The notes under the pieces are model-generated. The model was given only the letters and a program-made list of their open reading frames with translations, ran no database searches and was not told the origin of the DNA. This document shows, in pieces, positions 43,002 to 49,892 of a stretch of DNA of 64,000 nucleotides. A program made the position numbers and the translations under genes. Within the stretch, counting starts at the first letter, position 1. Every line of letters starts with the position of its first letter. The stretch covers positions 89,032,980 through 89,096,979 of the forward strand of contig CM042160.1 of NCBI GenBank assembly GCA_023376005.1, given 5' to 3'. This DNA comes from Doryteuthis pealeii. Taxonomy: Eukaryota; Mollusca; Cephalopoda; Myopsida; Loliginidae.

Positions 43002-43313
43002 CAAGAGATAAAACCCTCACCCAAACACATAGGAATGTGCCACTTCAAGAGATTGCCAATATTCATCAGGGACGTACTGCGTGTGAATCATGAAAGCATT
43101 GACAAAACGGAACGCCAACAATCCCATGAACAACGTTTTCTCGTTTTGGAACAAAAGCCGTAATTTGGACATCTTCCCAAGAATTTGCTGATCGAACAAA
43201 TAACATTCTGCATCTTCGTCACGGACCATTTTGCTGCCTTTATCAGATTTCGTACTTGATCGATTCAGCCGTTGGGTAGTTGTGAAAGACGAGCCATGAT
43301 TTTTACTTCCCAT
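26168..43313 (-). CDS. PIGB: GPI mannosyltransferase 3 (PIGB), complete coding region, 7 coding exons
   Basis: Seven exons (43021-43313, 40743-40860, 37981-38210, 34714-34863, 31758-32015, 30984-31370, 26168-26471) join with GT-AG splice sites in one frame to 580 codons, stop included: 579 residues against 554 in human. PIGB is the multipass ER enzyme of family GT22 that adds the third mannose from dolichol-phosphate-mannose during GPI-anchor synthesis. Visible hallmarks in order: PDEYWQSLEV (82-91; the acidic loop of this family), TWEW, TRTLTN, VRPTA, FYGSHPWYWY (301-310), SHKEFRF (353-359), LLHQRG, MPCHSTP and the ending FFHTHFPEGR. All are conserved against human PIGB as I remember it. A charged insert of roughly 35-40 residues (about 371-412) separates two membrane segments. 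Introns are filled with mobile elements but no exon is damaged. Confidence 0.95.
26546..26738. mobile_element. Foldback element, family 1, with target duplication
   Basis: Perfect inverted arms of about 66 bases from GGTTATTTCCTATAAGTC / complement; core TTTAGGGTTAGGGTTAG. Flanked by the direct repeat ACTGACGA (26538-26545 and 26739-26746), an 8-bp target duplication. Confidence 0.92.
26747..27220. other. Intron sequence, relative of 34190-34420
   Basis: PIGB intron. The part around 26790-26960 (GTCCTATACCACC, AATGATAGCCTTTGTTTAA, AATATTAAACATATTTAGAA) recurs inverted at 34190-34420. 27010-27185 has two copies of GACCATTGCTAATGA. Confidence 0.55.
27222..27312 (+). mobile_element. SINE C fragment
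   Basis: TAAAATCCTGGACGAGGCTG and ATGGGAAAGGTATGCC are SINE C body blocks; head and tail lost. Confidence 0.5.
27662..27701 (+). ncRNA. Hammerhead ribozyme motif with 7-bp stem II
   Basis: CCC (stem I, 27662-27664), CTGATGA (27665-27671), GGCACTT-AG-AAGTGCC (stem II, 27673-27688), GAAA (27689-27692), GTACTC (palindromic stem III AGTACT and cleavage base C, to 27698), GGG (stem I partner). The core is fully canonical; stem I is only 3 bp as seen. A related but damaged motif occurs at 41096-41140 (minus), beside a Penelope-like endonuclease fragment. Confidence 0.65.
27829..27859. repeat. (AT)n microsatellite
   Basis: TA run just after CATGTG. Confidence 0.9.
28024..28303. repeat. Long palindrome (arms about 130 bp)
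   Basis: Arms run from TCAATAAAGGAAGGAAGAAC to its complement with centre ACAAGCTTGT near 28153. The right arm has a small insert (CAACTTAGATTTATATG). Contains ATCTGATGAGGCGAAAATTT twice in inverted orientation. Confidence 0.9.
28304..28372. repeat. (AT)n(GT)n microsatellite
   Basis: TA run followed by TG runs; a similar AT run at 28711-28740 heads the second copy of the duplicated block that follows. Confidence 0.9.
28372..28875. repeat. Direct duplication, one copy interrupted by a foldback element
   Basis: Copy 1 (28372-28447 plus 28656-28700) and copy 2 (28742-28870) share CAGTTACTAAAGGGACATAA-like blocks, CTTTCCTTGGAAAC and GTAAAGTTAAAGAAATAACA. Copy 2 carries the intact site AGAATGTCTT; copy 1 has the insertion at that site. 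Confidence 0.85.
28448..28655. mobile_element. Foldback element, family 1, with target duplication
   Basis: GGTTATTTCC...GGAATTAACC with arms sharing AACATGATCAAA and the complement; the core is a decayed CCGTAAACCCTAA tract. Target duplication AGAATGTC (28440-28447, 28656-28663). The right arm has an internal duplication of CAAGAGTGGTT. Confidence 0.9.
28876..29195. other. PIGB intron, nothing recognised
   Basis: No family or exon identified. Confidence 0.4.
29196..29740. repeat. Dispersed repeat R1, composite copy
   Basis: A plus-strand R1 head (TTTTACAGCATATCAACC) faces a long inverted copy that ends CATTAAATGACCCACTGAGG at about 29710. The junction near 29300 carries a family 2 foldback snippet (ACCTTTAGGCACCCC). 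Confidence 0.7.
29755..29965. mobile_element. Foldback element, family 2
   Basis: AAGGACATGTTTCGCTTTGC and TCAACATCCGGTTGTTTGTT on the left pair with the right arm; core GGTTAGGGTTAGGGTTAGGG. Outer ends truncated relative to 20676. Confidence 0.7.
29966..30980. other. PIGB intron: hairpin, poly-A, LTR-like patch
   Basis: 30318-30361 is a hairpin (AATATTTCGAGGGT / ACCCTCGAAATATT), then a poly-A run (30366-30392). 30660-30800 has a CT-rich tract, ACTATATGAGCACGAG and GAATAAAGGC, which resembles the promoter/polyadenylation part of an LTR, but no LTR ends were found. Confidence 0.4.
30984..31370 (-). CDS. PIGB: PIGB coding exon with SHKEFRF motif
   Basis: 387 nt between TTTCCAG and TTTACAG|GTAATG. 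Encodes FLSHKEFRFLLPIVPLSMHY, a charged stretch (ELTDSESDKALASDNVRQPS and on to KSRLSK), a membrane segment AYFLLILLLVTNGPMALYF, then SLLHQRGTV and MPCHSTPFY. SHKEFRF is the most conserved PIGB/GT22 motif. The charged stretch is longer than in human PIGB, a lineage-specific loop. Confidence 0.95.
31528..31730. mobile_element. Foldback element, family 1, mosaic arms
   Basis: GGTTATTTCC...GGAAATAACC. Outer arms pair, but the left inner arm (ACGAGTTTTATCTGTTAATT) and the right inner arm (ATTTATCAGTCAAGAGTGG) come from different variants. Core ACCCTAAACCCTAACCC. Confidence 0.85.
31758..32015 (-). CDS. PIGB: PIGB coding exon with FYGSHPWYWY motif
   Basis: 258 nt between TTTTTCAG and TTTACAG|GTAAGG. 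Encodes a membrane segment, LVHYNFFHFNVMSDLGAF, YGSHPWYWYIVQGFPVV and a second membrane segment ending LILWTILIY. YGxHPWHWY is characteristic of PIGB/GT22. Phases 2 and 2 fit both neighbours. Confidence 0.96.
32218..32310. repeat. Hammerhead-array spacer remnant
   Basis: TTGGATTATTCAGACTATTG, TCCTCATCTTTATTG and AATTATCAAGTCTCATC are spacer blocks of the array at 24.6 kb, here without the ribozyme core. Confidence 0.5.
32370..32800 (-). mobile_element. Helitron-like fragment interrupted by a foldback element
   Basis: Starts with CTAGCAAGAATATG and a hairpin-like CCCTCCGCCGGG block, the inverted Helitron 3' end also seen at 1031 and 1660. It runs to CTATATAAAATCATTAATC, with a family 1 element inserted at 32497. 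Confidence 0.6.
32497..32708. mobile_element. Foldback element, family 1, with target duplication
   Basis: GGTTGTTTCC...GGAAATAACC, core GGTTAGGGTTAGGGTTTAGG. Flanked by TTAATTGG on both sides (32489-32496, 32709-32716). The empty site is preserved in the related sequence at about 1770-1790. Inner arms are mosaic. Confidence 0.92.
32801..33087. other. PIGB intron, nothing recognised
   Basis: AT-rich; a short R1-like CTTATGTGGGTCATTTGATG near 32880. Confidence 0.4.
33088..33478 (+). mobile_element. Short non-autonomous Helitron-like element, 391 bp
   Basis: Begins TCTATTAATAATGGAGATTC after an A; ends with hairpin GCCC-AGA-GGGC, T-rich spacer and CTAG before T. Other copies: 35592-35966, 50288-50707, 54552-54946. 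Confidence 0.75.
33610..34690 (-). mobile_element. SINE B copy split by a composite foldback insertion
   Basis: SINE B blocks before 33698 (CAGCAAAGGAGTTATCCCC) resume at 34545 (GTGAGATTATTTTTGCTGAG). The target CCAGTGAG / CCTGTGAG is duplicated around the insertion. Confidence 0.7.
33699..34544. mobile_element. Composite insertion: two family 1 foldbacks plus passenger
   Basis: Outer ends GGTTATTTCC and GGAAATAACC carry the only 8-bp target duplication. Inside are a complete foldback (33699 to about 33891), about 220 bp of other sequence, and a second foldback (about 34112-34544) which itself holds a passenger (34190-34420) related to 26790-26960. Confidence 0.75.
34714..34863 (-). CDS. PIGB: PIGB coding exon with VRPTA motif
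   Basis: 150 nt between CCAG and AAT|GTGAGT. Encodes GKNATIKFLFLAGLSVIVRP, TAAVTWILMCGW and a further hydrophobic stretch. VRPTAAVTW corresponds to the RPTAVILW segment of human PIGB. Confidence 0.94.
34890..35433. mobile_element. Foldback element, family 1, with a passenger insert
   Basis: GGTTATTTCT...GGAAATAACC flanked by AAATAAAT on both sides (34882-34889, 35434-35441). Core ACCCTAAACCCTAACCC. About 340 bp of foreign sequence (35056-35398) interrupts the right arm within GAGTGG. Confidence 0.8.
35056..35398. other. Passenger sequence inside the foldback element
   Basis: Moderate-GC sequence with AACCAATCACTGG and GATAAGATACTTAACCC, resembling a promoter or LTR piece (CCAAT box), but without LTR termini or target duplication that I can define. 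Confidence 0.35.
35592..35966 (+). mobile_element. Helitron-like element, 5' truncated
   Basis: Same family as 33088; starts at CTTCCGGTTTTTGTCTG and ends CTAG after a hairpin-like CCCGGAGGG. Confidence 0.7.
35967..36125. repeat. Inverted repeat, arms about 45 bp
   Basis: CAAAACATTAAGAACATCTC and TTAAATTTGAAT pair with GAGATGTTCTTAATGTTTTG and its neighbour. Confidence 0.85.
36236..36455 (+). repeat. Fragment shared with Helitron-like interior
   Basis: GGTACCACCAAATTTCCCTG, a C run, then AACTCCTGATGATTT and TCAGCTTACGGAAATAATGA. The same order occurs at 8170-8370 and 46695-46900. Confidence 0.7.
36456..37380. other. PIGB intron with AT microsatellites, nothing else recognised
   Basis: AT runs at 36762-36783 and 36903-36924; a CA run near 36882. 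Confidence 0.5.
37385..37835 (+). repeat. Dispersed repeat D, two tandem copies
   Basis: Two units of about 215 bp beginning GTATTTGCCTCATACCCCAC, with CACAAGCC(G/A)AAGCTCATGGG, ATTGC(G/A)TCGATTCCC and CTGGGCAATAAAC. Inverted copies at 38345 and 51945. Confidence 0.85.
37981..38210 (-). CDS. PIGB: PIGB coding exon with TRTLTN motif
   Basis: 230 nt between TTTTCAG and CTGC|GTAAGA. Encodes IKLPRILQGILAATGDLYLY, KLSSRLSNKGVAQW, then LSWFTFYTCTRTLTNAAETA and IALYYYPW. The segment CTRTLTNxxET is invariant in PIGB homologues. Confidence 0.96.
38345..38560 (-). repeat. Dispersed repeat D, inverted copy
   Basis: GATCGACGCAATTTTT, CATGAGTCTCGGCTTGTGGG and a final GTGTGAAAGTGGG match repeat D on the minus strand. 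Confidence 0.7.
38717..38811. repeat. Left arm of a large inverted duplication
   Basis: ACAAAAAGAAATGAATAATC through CTTAAATATAGTATAGTG reappears inverted at 40090-40185; an adjoining piece (38225-38270) reappears inverted at 40178-40220. Confidence 0.8.
38812..39018. mobile_element. Foldback element, family 1, arms carrying a paired change
   Basis: GGTTATTTCCTATAACTCC...; both arms carry CTTGAGGGATAAA (or complement) where other copies have CTTGACTGATAAA. Core GGTTAAGGTTTAGGGTTAG. Flanks AGTATACCT / AGGTATACT extend the palindrome instead of forming a direct repeat. Confidence 0.88.
39050..39215. repeat. Dispersed repeat G
   Basis: GCAGTAGCATTTTGGCTGTT, AAGATATTTTGATAGTGTTG, GTCAGTTGGGAGAG and CCCCCCAGTGAAC are shared in order with 55760-55935. 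Open frames here are not conserved as protein. Confidence 0.75.
39216..40085. other. PIGB intron, nothing recognised
   Basis: Relatively GC-rich patches with a few short open frames on both strands; none shows domains. Confidence 0.4.
40090..40220. repeat. Right arm of a large inverted duplication
   Basis: ACTATATTTAAGATAGGATG, then AAACTTCCTCATAAAAAA: inverted counterparts of 38717-38806 and 38225-38270, joined directly. Confidence 0.8.
40316..40420. repeat. Inverted repeat with hammerhead-like core
   Basis: ATAATGTCCAGTGTCTAATC pairs with the complement at 40389-40415. The right half reads GTCT-CTGAAGA-TGAAG-TTC-CTTC-GAAA-TTGATT-AGAC: core, 4-bp stem II and 4-bp stem I of a hammerhead-like fold. 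Confidence 0.6.
40430..40625. repeat. Two tandem units each forming a hairpin
   Basis: AACTATTATGGGACAGA ... TCTGTCCCATAATAGTTG occurs twice (first copy ATATTTG), about 95 bp apart. Confidence 0.85.
40743..40860 (-). CDS. PIGB: PIGB coding exon with YGYKTWEW motif
   Basis: 118 nt between TTTCAG and CTTG|GTAAGG. Encodes YGYKTWEWKNGLRGYLYPSV followed by a hydrophobic stretch. The first base completes Gly 98. YGxxTWEW...RSYxYP is a conserved GT22 block just after the PDE loop. Confidence 0.96.
40955..41662 (-). mobile_element. Penelope-like element fragment with GIY-YIG nuclease remnant
   Basis: The frame at 41419-41622 (minus) reads NNVVYLFKCP and NKNIYIGVTTTTLSRRLTMH, then IAQHLKSHSC: the VVYxxxC / YIGxT..L..R..H pattern of the GIY-YIG endonuclease of Penelope-like elements. 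The ends are inverted repeats (GTTAAATAATGCAGCCATTT at 40981 and its complement at 41639). A decayed hammerhead-like motif lies at 41096-41140. No reverse transcriptase: a truncated dead copy. An AT run begins at 40957. Confidence 0.75.
41096..41140 (-). ncRNA. Decayed hammerhead-like motif in Penelope-like fragment
   Basis: On the minus strand ACC-TTGAAGA, GGCCC..GGGC, AGAAAGTACTC, GGT. The core CTGA is changed to TTGA, so probably inactive. Same stem III (AGTACT) as the intact motif at 27662. Confidence 0.45.
41837..42160. mobile_element. Foldback element, family 1 ends with different arms
   Basis: Ends GGTTATTTCC...GGAAATAATC and target duplication GTTCACTT (41829-41836, 42161-42168), but the arms read AAGTTGAGTAACATG and GTGACCCAGAAAAAAACAGA. 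The inner ATTTATTTTCCCATTAAACT and ACCCTAAACCCTAACCC core are those of family 1. The centre contains a partial duplication. Confidence 0.88.
42380..42485 (-). repeat. R1 fragment
   Basis: GCCCTGTTGGTGGGGC, CTGTACCTCTGCAGAGG and GGGGCGACCTGTTGGC are R1 tail blocks. Confidence 0.55.
42830..42960. mobile_element. Foldback family 2 arm fragment
   Basis: TGTTTGTAAACAAACAACCG, GTTTACAGTGAAAAGC and CAGCTGGGGTGC: right-arm blocks as at 10915-11037. A long poly-A (42970-42999) follows. Confidence 0.55.
43021..43313 (-). CDS. PIGB: PIGB first coding exon with PDEYWQ motif
   Basis: The start chosen is ATG at 43313-43311 (MGSKNHGSSF), seven bases after a TTTCAG acceptor at 43321, so a 5' non-coding exon is expected upstream. 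The exon encodes a charged cytosolic tail of about 55 residues, a first membrane segment around LFMGLLAFRFVNAFM and TQYVPDEYWQSLEVAHSYVF, ending GG|GTGAGG. The acidic PDE follows TM1 as in all GT22 mannosyltransferases. Reading further upstream in the same frame would cross the acceptor and the T-run, so it was not used. Confidence 0.94.
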
Positions 43314-43394
43314 AACTGGTCTGAAAAAAAAAAATTTTTTTTTTAAAAGTGAAAGGAAAAACGAAAGCAAGAGGAAGAGAAGAAAAGAAAGAAA

Positions 43395-43562
43395 AAATGA
43401 ATTAAATGGTCAGCACATAAGTAGCACAGCTTGGACCTGATGATAGGTGTGGCACTCCACCTCAGATGCAAATACAATCTACCTGGTCTAGCACTAGCAA
43501 AAAGGGGACAGACTCCTTCACTGTCTAGCATATACCAACAATAGGCCACTTCACAGACTTTA
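43395..43562 (+). mobile_element. SINE B fragment
   Basis: Inverted SINE B blocks: TAGGTGTGGCACTCCACCTC, ACAATCTACCTGGTCTAGC, CAAAAAGGGGACAGACTCC. Degenerate, in the first PIGB intron if a 5' exon exists upstream. Confidence 0.55.
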
Positions 43563-43574
43563 AGACAGATTATT

Positions 43575-43625
43575 ACCAATGTTTACATTTTGATCCTTGC
43601 AAAAACACAACTTCCGCTTTTTTGA
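43575..43625 (-). promoter_or_regulatory. Possible PIGB 5' non-coding exon or promoter
   Basis: On the minus strand AGCGGAAGTTGTG (ETS-like GCGGAAGT, common in housekeeping promoters) is followed by TAAACATTG|GTAATA, a possible donor. An alternative donor with better consensus is GGAAAG|GTAAGTT at 48592-48604. Neither is proved. Confidence 0.25.
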
Positions 43626-43802
43626 ACTTTTGAATTTCAAAACAGCGTTCGTCGAATACTATCCCATAACGAACCATTTATCGCGAAAGACACACATGTG
43701 TAATCGACTGCAATTAATCAATATCTTGATTAATCCAGTGGATTTAACCCTGAAGATCCTTATGGTGAAACTCGAGTAGGTTATTACTAGTACCTGTATT
43801 AC

Positions 43803-43835
43803 AATATATATATATATATATATAGATAGATAGAT
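43803..43835. repeat. (AT)n(AGAT)n microsatellite and SINE C scrap
   Basis: AT run, then GATAGATAGAT; from 43837 to 43940 scraps of SINE C tail (ATTTACCAACAGCTCC, TTCAGAGTTTTCC). Confidence 0.6.
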
Positions 43836-44289
43836 TTACCAACAGCTCCACAAAAGTATGATGTGACACATGGTTTTTTTTCTTAAGTGGAATTTTAAGT
43901 GGTTTGAATTCAGAGTTTTCCTTTTCCTAAACCACTTGCCAAAGCATTCGCATTTAAATTAGTAAATTAGGCAACTTTTTTTGTGAGGGGGTCACACTAT
44001 CTTTAAGATTGGGGGAAAATAGCATGTTAGATCTGAGAACAATTCGCAACTTAACTGAATGAAAACAATGGTGGACAGATTGTTTGATGTGTTCAAGTAA
44101 TTGTAGAGATGTGTGGTCAATCCACGGTAATTTTAGATATTCAGGTCCAAATCTAGGATTGGTGGCAAACTGCATGCACTTGCTTCTAATTGTGGTAGAT
44201 ATTAGACCCTTAGGATATTCCGTTTTTCAATAAAGTGGTTCTAATGTAGTCGAGCTCGGCCGTGAGTTTAACCTCAGAATTTGATATAT

Positions 44290-44556
44290 ATATATATAAA
44301 AAGTAAAGTCGTCGGGGCGGTCTAAAGTCGGTATCAGCCAATCAGCGAGGGAGTCTATCCCCTTTTCACTAGCGCTAGACCAAGGAGATTGTTTTTTGGT
44401 ATCTGAGGTGGAGCACCAAACCTACCATCAGCTCCTTACTTTACCACACAGATCCCTGTGCTACTCGTACGCTGAGTTGGCGAGGACTGGAATCTAACTA
44501 GGAACCTTGTGGTTTCTAGCCGAACGCTCTACTGACTGAGCTAACCCAGCCCATTT
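44290..44556 (-). mobile_element. tRNA-derived SINE, family B, best copy
   Basis: Head on the minus strand GGTTAGCTCAGTCAGTAGAG and AAGGTTCCTAGTTAGATTCC; body with AATCAGCGAGGGAGTCTATC and GAGATTGTTTTTTGGTATC; AT-run tail at the left. Confidence 0.85.
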
Positions 44557-45420
44557 TATACATAATCTAATGATATTATCTCTTGCGCGCTATTCTGCAT
44601 TAGTACCCAGTTTCCCTGCATCCCCAGCAGTTTAGAAACCTTAGTTTTGGGATTACCCTCATATATTATCGATAATTTCAGTTCAGTTTCATATATCTTT
44701 TTACCTTTGCATTCCATTATATAAACTAATTGAGCTAATAATTTAATGTAAACATTTCTTTTCTGGAAAAAATCTGTTATTAATCGGCCACAAACGTTAT
44801 ACAACTCTCTTTTTTGAAAAAGAGAATTTTTCTGTTTTTGAATTTATCTATTTCTTTTTCATATAAAAACTGTTATACCGAAGGAATGTGATGCAGCAAA
44901 AGAATGTGACACAATGAATGAACGTGTTACACACTTTTTGGAAAAAAAAAAAAAAAAAAATTTCCTGTTTAAATTCAAATATTCTCTGTTTCTCTCTTGA
45001 CGAATCCGGATTAAAAACCCTCACATCTTAAAATGGTCACAATTATCATTATGCTCTGATAAAGATTTTTTGATGAAATCGAAATATTCGCAATATTAGG
45101 AATGCGAAAGTTGTAAAAATAAATTCAATTTAACAATATATATTTTTCATGCCATTTTATCTATACATATATAAGTTGATATCAATTTCTTAATCTAATA
45201 ACTTGACCAACCCCGATTCAAATGATTTCAGATTTTAACAGTATGTGTAGAAACAACTCAAAATTATGTTTTATTTATTTATTATTTATTTATTTTCATT
45301 CTACAAAAATTCCATTAACTGGAAAAAGAAAAGACGTTTAAACATTAAACATAGAATTTTCAGTTGTTTCTACAAATGCTGTTTTAATTTCAGATTATTT
45401 CAATGAGAATTGGTCAACTT
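44557..45420. other. AT-rich intergenic sequence
   Basis: A run of A at 44941-44960. At 45052-45100 CTGATAA, GATTT...AAATC, GAAA and AATATTCGCAATATT imitate a hammerhead with a core mismatch. Two copies of a block around 45230 and 45390 (CAGATTTT/CAGATTAT) are inverted partners. Confidence 0.4.
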
Positions 45421-45434
45421 ATTAGATTACAAAT

Positions 45435-46105
45435 TGATATCACATTTTTTTGATATCACATTTTTTGAAAACATGTACATTTTCAAATGATATCACATTT
45501 TTTGAAACACTGTACATTTTCAAATGATATCACATTTTTTGAAAACCCTGTACATTTTCAAATGATATCACATTTTTTGAAACACCCTGTACATTTTCAA
45601 ATGATATCACATTTTTTGAAAACACCTGTACATTTTCAAATGATATCACATTTTTTGAAACACCCTGTACATTTCAAATGATATCACATTTTTTGAAACA
45701 CCCTGTACATTTTCAAATGATATCACATTTTTTGATGAATCACATTTTTTGAAACACCCTGTACATTTTCAAATGATATCACATTTTTTGAAACACCCTG
45801 TACATTTTCAAATGATATCACATTTTTTGAAACACCCTGTACATTTTCAAATGATATCACATTTTTTGAAACACCCTGTACATTTTCAAATGATATCACA
45901 TTTTTTGAAACACCCTGTACATTTTCAAAATGATATCACATTTTTTGAAACACCCTGTACATTTTCAAATGATATCACATTTTTTTGTACATTTTCAAAT
46001 GATATCACATTTTTTGCCTGTACATTTTCAAATGATATCAATTTTTTCTGAAACACCCTGTACATCTCAAATGTTATCAATTTTTCTGAAACACCCTGTT
46101 ACAGA
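45435..46105. repeat. 39-bp tandem repeat, about 17 copies
   Basis: Unit AAATGATATCACATTTTTTG + AAACACCCTGTACATTTTC with small indels. The unit is a multiple of three and gives open frames reading HFQMISHFLKHPV; not a gene. Confidence 0.95.
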
Positions 46106-46335
46106 TAGTTTGTTTTTGTAGTCCATATTTTAAAAATAGCAACAGACCAACAATCGAATTTTATCTAAACTCAATCGACATGATACGGATTAAGAACGAC
46201 TGAACAAGTGACTAAAATGTCATCTGATGATGAAGTTGAGCCTAAAAATGACCAACATGTCCAGACATGTTTCACACTGTTTCTAATGGACGTCACTTTG
46301 GCTGAACTTACAAATCCGTCGGAAAATTAAAACAT

Positions 46336-46642
46336 ATTACAGGGTGACCCAGAAAAAAACAGAACCCAAATTATTTATTTATTTTCCCGTTAAACTAACC
46401 CTAAACCCCAACCCTAAACCTAAACCCCCCTAGTTAAAATTAAGTCTTATTACAAAATTTGTGGGTTCTGTTTTTTCTAGGTCACCCTGTATACATAATG
46501 ACCCAGAAAAAACAGAACCCAAATTATTTATTTTCCCATTAAACTAACCCTAAACCTAAAACCCTGAACCTAAACCCCCCTAGTTAAAATTAACAGTATT
46601 ATTACAAAATTTGTGGGTTCTGTTTTTTCTGGGGCACCTTAA
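46336..46642. mobile_element. Two foldback elements with GTGACCCAG arms
   Basis: AGGGTGACCCAGAAAAAAAC ... GTTTTTTCTAGGTCACCCT (46340-46490) and a second, GACCCAGAAAAAACAG ... CTGTTTTTTCTGGGGCACC (46499-46640). Each has an ACCCTAAACCCCAACCC type core. They share arms with 41837 but lack its GGTTATTTCC ends. Confidence 0.8.
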
Positions 46643-46694
46643 TTTTCCGACCGATTAGCAAGTTTAGCCTTTACCCAACCCCTTCACCACACCT

Positions 46695-47010
46695 TAGGTA
46701 CCACCAATTTTCCCTGTGAAATTTACACCCCCTCCTAAATTTAACACAATAAAACTTACATAAAGGTGAATATTATCTTGAAAACTTTTGTTCATTCGAA
46801 AGAAGAAACATTAAACAAACTCAAGATAATTTTTTAAATAAATTTTCAGCTCACGGAAATAATGAAAATCATGAACGAAAAAAACAATGTTTATATTTTT
46901 GCACAGTTAAATCAATTGAAATTTAACGTAGCCAAAAACAAGTTATGACTAGAGGTTTTTTAAAAAATTCTATGAAAAATCAATTAATGGTCCGATTTTC
47001 ACGAAAGTTT
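46695..47010 (+). repeat. Fragment shared with Helitron-like interior
   Basis: GGTACCACCAATTTTCCCTG, AACTCAAGATAATTT, TCAGCTCACGGAAATAATGA, TTCTATGAAAAATCAATTAA: a longer version of 36236-36455, in the order of 8170-8460. Confidence 0.7.
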
Positions 47011-48320
47011 CCAGAATTGCTTACCTTTTGATGAAAATATGTCTGAAATAGTTTTTTCCTAAAATATATTAGGGGAATTTTTTTTTTTTTACAAGGTCTC
47101 CCCTTCCCTATTTTATTTTATGAAATATGAAAAACTGAACCGACAAAAAACGTTTTTTTTTTTCTTTTCTTTAAAGATAAGAGTCTGAATAATTATATCA
47201 GAAGATTTTTATAAGTTTCAATGCGAGAGCTTTTTAGTAAAATACAGAATTCTGCTAAAAAAAATATCAATAAAGAAATTGACCGTGTTGTAAAAAAACG
47301 GAATGCTTTACTTACTTTTCAAGATAAAGGTGAGAAATTTTTCCCCGATCGGATAATTTGATCTTTGAATTAACTGTTTTTTTTTTTTTGTTTTTTTTGT
47401 AACAACTCTTTATGTTCGTAATTTCTTTTTTGCGAGATTCTTAAAAAATGTTAAAAAATATTTACATTTCTTCCTTCAATATGGCCTTAACGGATCACGT
47501 GACGTATTTTGGTGGTACCTAAAGTTCGGTATGACCTAAACCTTAGAAGGTGTCGTAATTGTTGTTAAATACGAAAGGAAAAAAAATGGTCTAATCCCTT
47601 CGCCGGCAATCAGGATTTACTTTCACAAAAATAATCCCTAATAATCCCTAAACTGGTAGGTATGAGAAGTTGATTATCTCATCATCAGCTAATCAAAACG
47701 ATAGAAAAACGTTAATAATAAAAACAAAAAATATTAAAATATCCAGAAGGTACTCTTCGAGTTTTTCCTCCTTTCAAAGATTACAGGTAAGTGTTTTCAG
47801 AGATTTTTCTTTTTCTAACCAAAATACAAACAAAAAACAAAAACAAAACAAGAAAACGAAGAGGTTGAATTGCCCGGATAATTTACGGGGCAGTCAAGAA
47901 GAAGACAATGGTTTATTTTCACACATTACACAATATAAATAATATCACACAAAACAAAAAACGTAATGTTGGTTGTTGTTAGAACTGAGCCTATTCTAGT
48001 AGTGACCACCTCAGTTGATTTTTTTTGTTATAGTTTAAAAGTTGATTATAGTGATGGCATGTTATAAGTTTATTATTAAGAATTTCTATTTTGATAAATA
48101 ATTTGAGTCATATTTCTGAAATTTTCGTAGTGGGATTCGTTTTTAAAAATGAACAAAAATGAGTATATAAAGATAATATTCCCTCAACATGTCTATCGTT
48201 TTTAAACTCCTTATTTTCAAATACATAACTGCATTTTTGTTTGAGCGGAAAAGAAACCACAAACAATCCCGATCGTGTAATAATCATAGGTTTTAAAATA
48301 TTGAGCTGATTTATTGAATT
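47011..48320. other. AT-rich intergenic sequence, nothing recognised
   Basis: No exon or repeat family identified. A 90-codon open frame at 47670-47942 is low-complexity (KKQKQNKKTK) and not credible. Confidence 0.4.
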
Positions 48321-48326
48321 AATTCA

Positions 48327-48420
48327 ATTAGACAATAAAACTCGCTTAACTAAAAAACAAAAAATATATATTGAATATATATTTTTTGTTTTTTAGTTAA
48401 GCGAGTTTTATTATCTATTA
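48327..48420. repeat. Inverted repeat, arms about 40 bp
   Basis: ATAAAACTCGCTTAACTAAA with AACAAAAAATATATATTGAA against the exact complement. Confidence 0.9.
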
Positions 48421-49080
48421 TTTATAATATATATATTTAAAAGACGAATTTGATGTATTTTATCAGTTCAAATAAAATATTATGACTAAGCCTCAATTTA
48501 CAAATAAAAAAACACGGAAATTCTGAGTTCTAACATTGTAGAGACTGTCATATTTTTATCGATAAAATAAATCACTCATGTAAACAACTTACCTTTCCTG
48601 TTCCGTTCAATAACACGCCTTAGAGATTATGACGCTTTCTTAGGAACTTATTTAATTTTAGAACACAGGAGAGCTTCTTACGGTGTAAGGTCAAATGATT
48701 ACCTTACAAATGGTATTCCTCAATAAGCTTTGGTTAATGTTTACGGTGCTTTTTTGCACATGTAACTCACTTGTAAATTACTATAGTAAAATAACAATTT
48801 AAGATATCTCAGTAAATGCTTTAATTTTCAGATTTATCTATGATCACAGACAACGAGGGAAAAAAATACAAAAAAACTATCGTTCAAAGTAAAATGTTCG
48901 TCCGCGTTGTCAGTAACTCCTGACGTGTGTTAAAAAGTGGAATGGAGCGGGATATGACATTAAAATGCATCTGATGGTGAGGCTCCAGTTCTGGAGCTCT
49001 GGGGGGGGGGGGTGAAGTACTCCTTCATTGACATTATTCCCAGGTTCACTCTAACCCGGAAGGTTCCCATCGATGGTTAA

Positions 49081-49222
<142 letters not shown>

Positions 49223-49659
49223 CACTTGGAAAGTCCTCTAGACGGCACCCAATGTCCGTACAGAGCTGATAAATGTAATATTTTTGCAGATGGTCATATC
49301 AGGGTTAAACTTGCAAATCGTCGTCAAAAGTGATCAATGACAGTTTAACTACAGTGTATCAATGAAATTTTTTTGCTAGGGGTTTGGGAATTAAGGTTGT
49401 TTTTAATTACGTATTGCTTAAAAAAAAAAAAAAAAACAACAAAAAACCAAATTACTATACATTTAATGTTGAAAAATATTTTTTTTAAACAAATTTAGTT
49501 GAAATTATACATTGCAATACTAACACAAACAACTGAGACTAATGTGTCTACCGTTGGATTCAATACTTAATTTCAATGGTTAATTTTATCCATTCAACAT
49601 GTTCTTTCCTTTATTTATCTATCCTTTCAACATATTGTCGGATTCATTTCCATTTTCAA

Positions 49660-49660
49660 C

Positions 49661-49706
<46 letters not shown>

Positions 49707-49892
49707 TGTTTTTTGCATTTATTTTTTGTCGTTTTTTCCCCATATTCAGCTAATAATAAAAATGTGTACTATGCTCATGTGCGCTCCAACCTATCAAAGG
49801 TGTACGTATATAACATAAAATAATTTACAAATGTCAGGAAAATGAACGGTGTATTATTTATACGTGTGTGTGTGTGTGTGTGTGTGTGTGTA
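49660..49892. repeat. (CA)n and (GT)n microsatellites
   Basis: CA run 49663-49702; GT run 49864-49890. 49893-50287 holds nothing recognised. Confidence 0.9.

Noticed and set aside
45052..45100. Hammerhead at CTGATAA...AAATCGAAA
   Set aside because: An invariant core base is changed (CTGATAA) and stem I does not pair; chance in AT-rich sequence is possible.
45435..46105. CRISPR-like array
   Set aside because: Head-to-tail repeats without spacers in an intron-bearing animal genome; an ordinary minisatellite.
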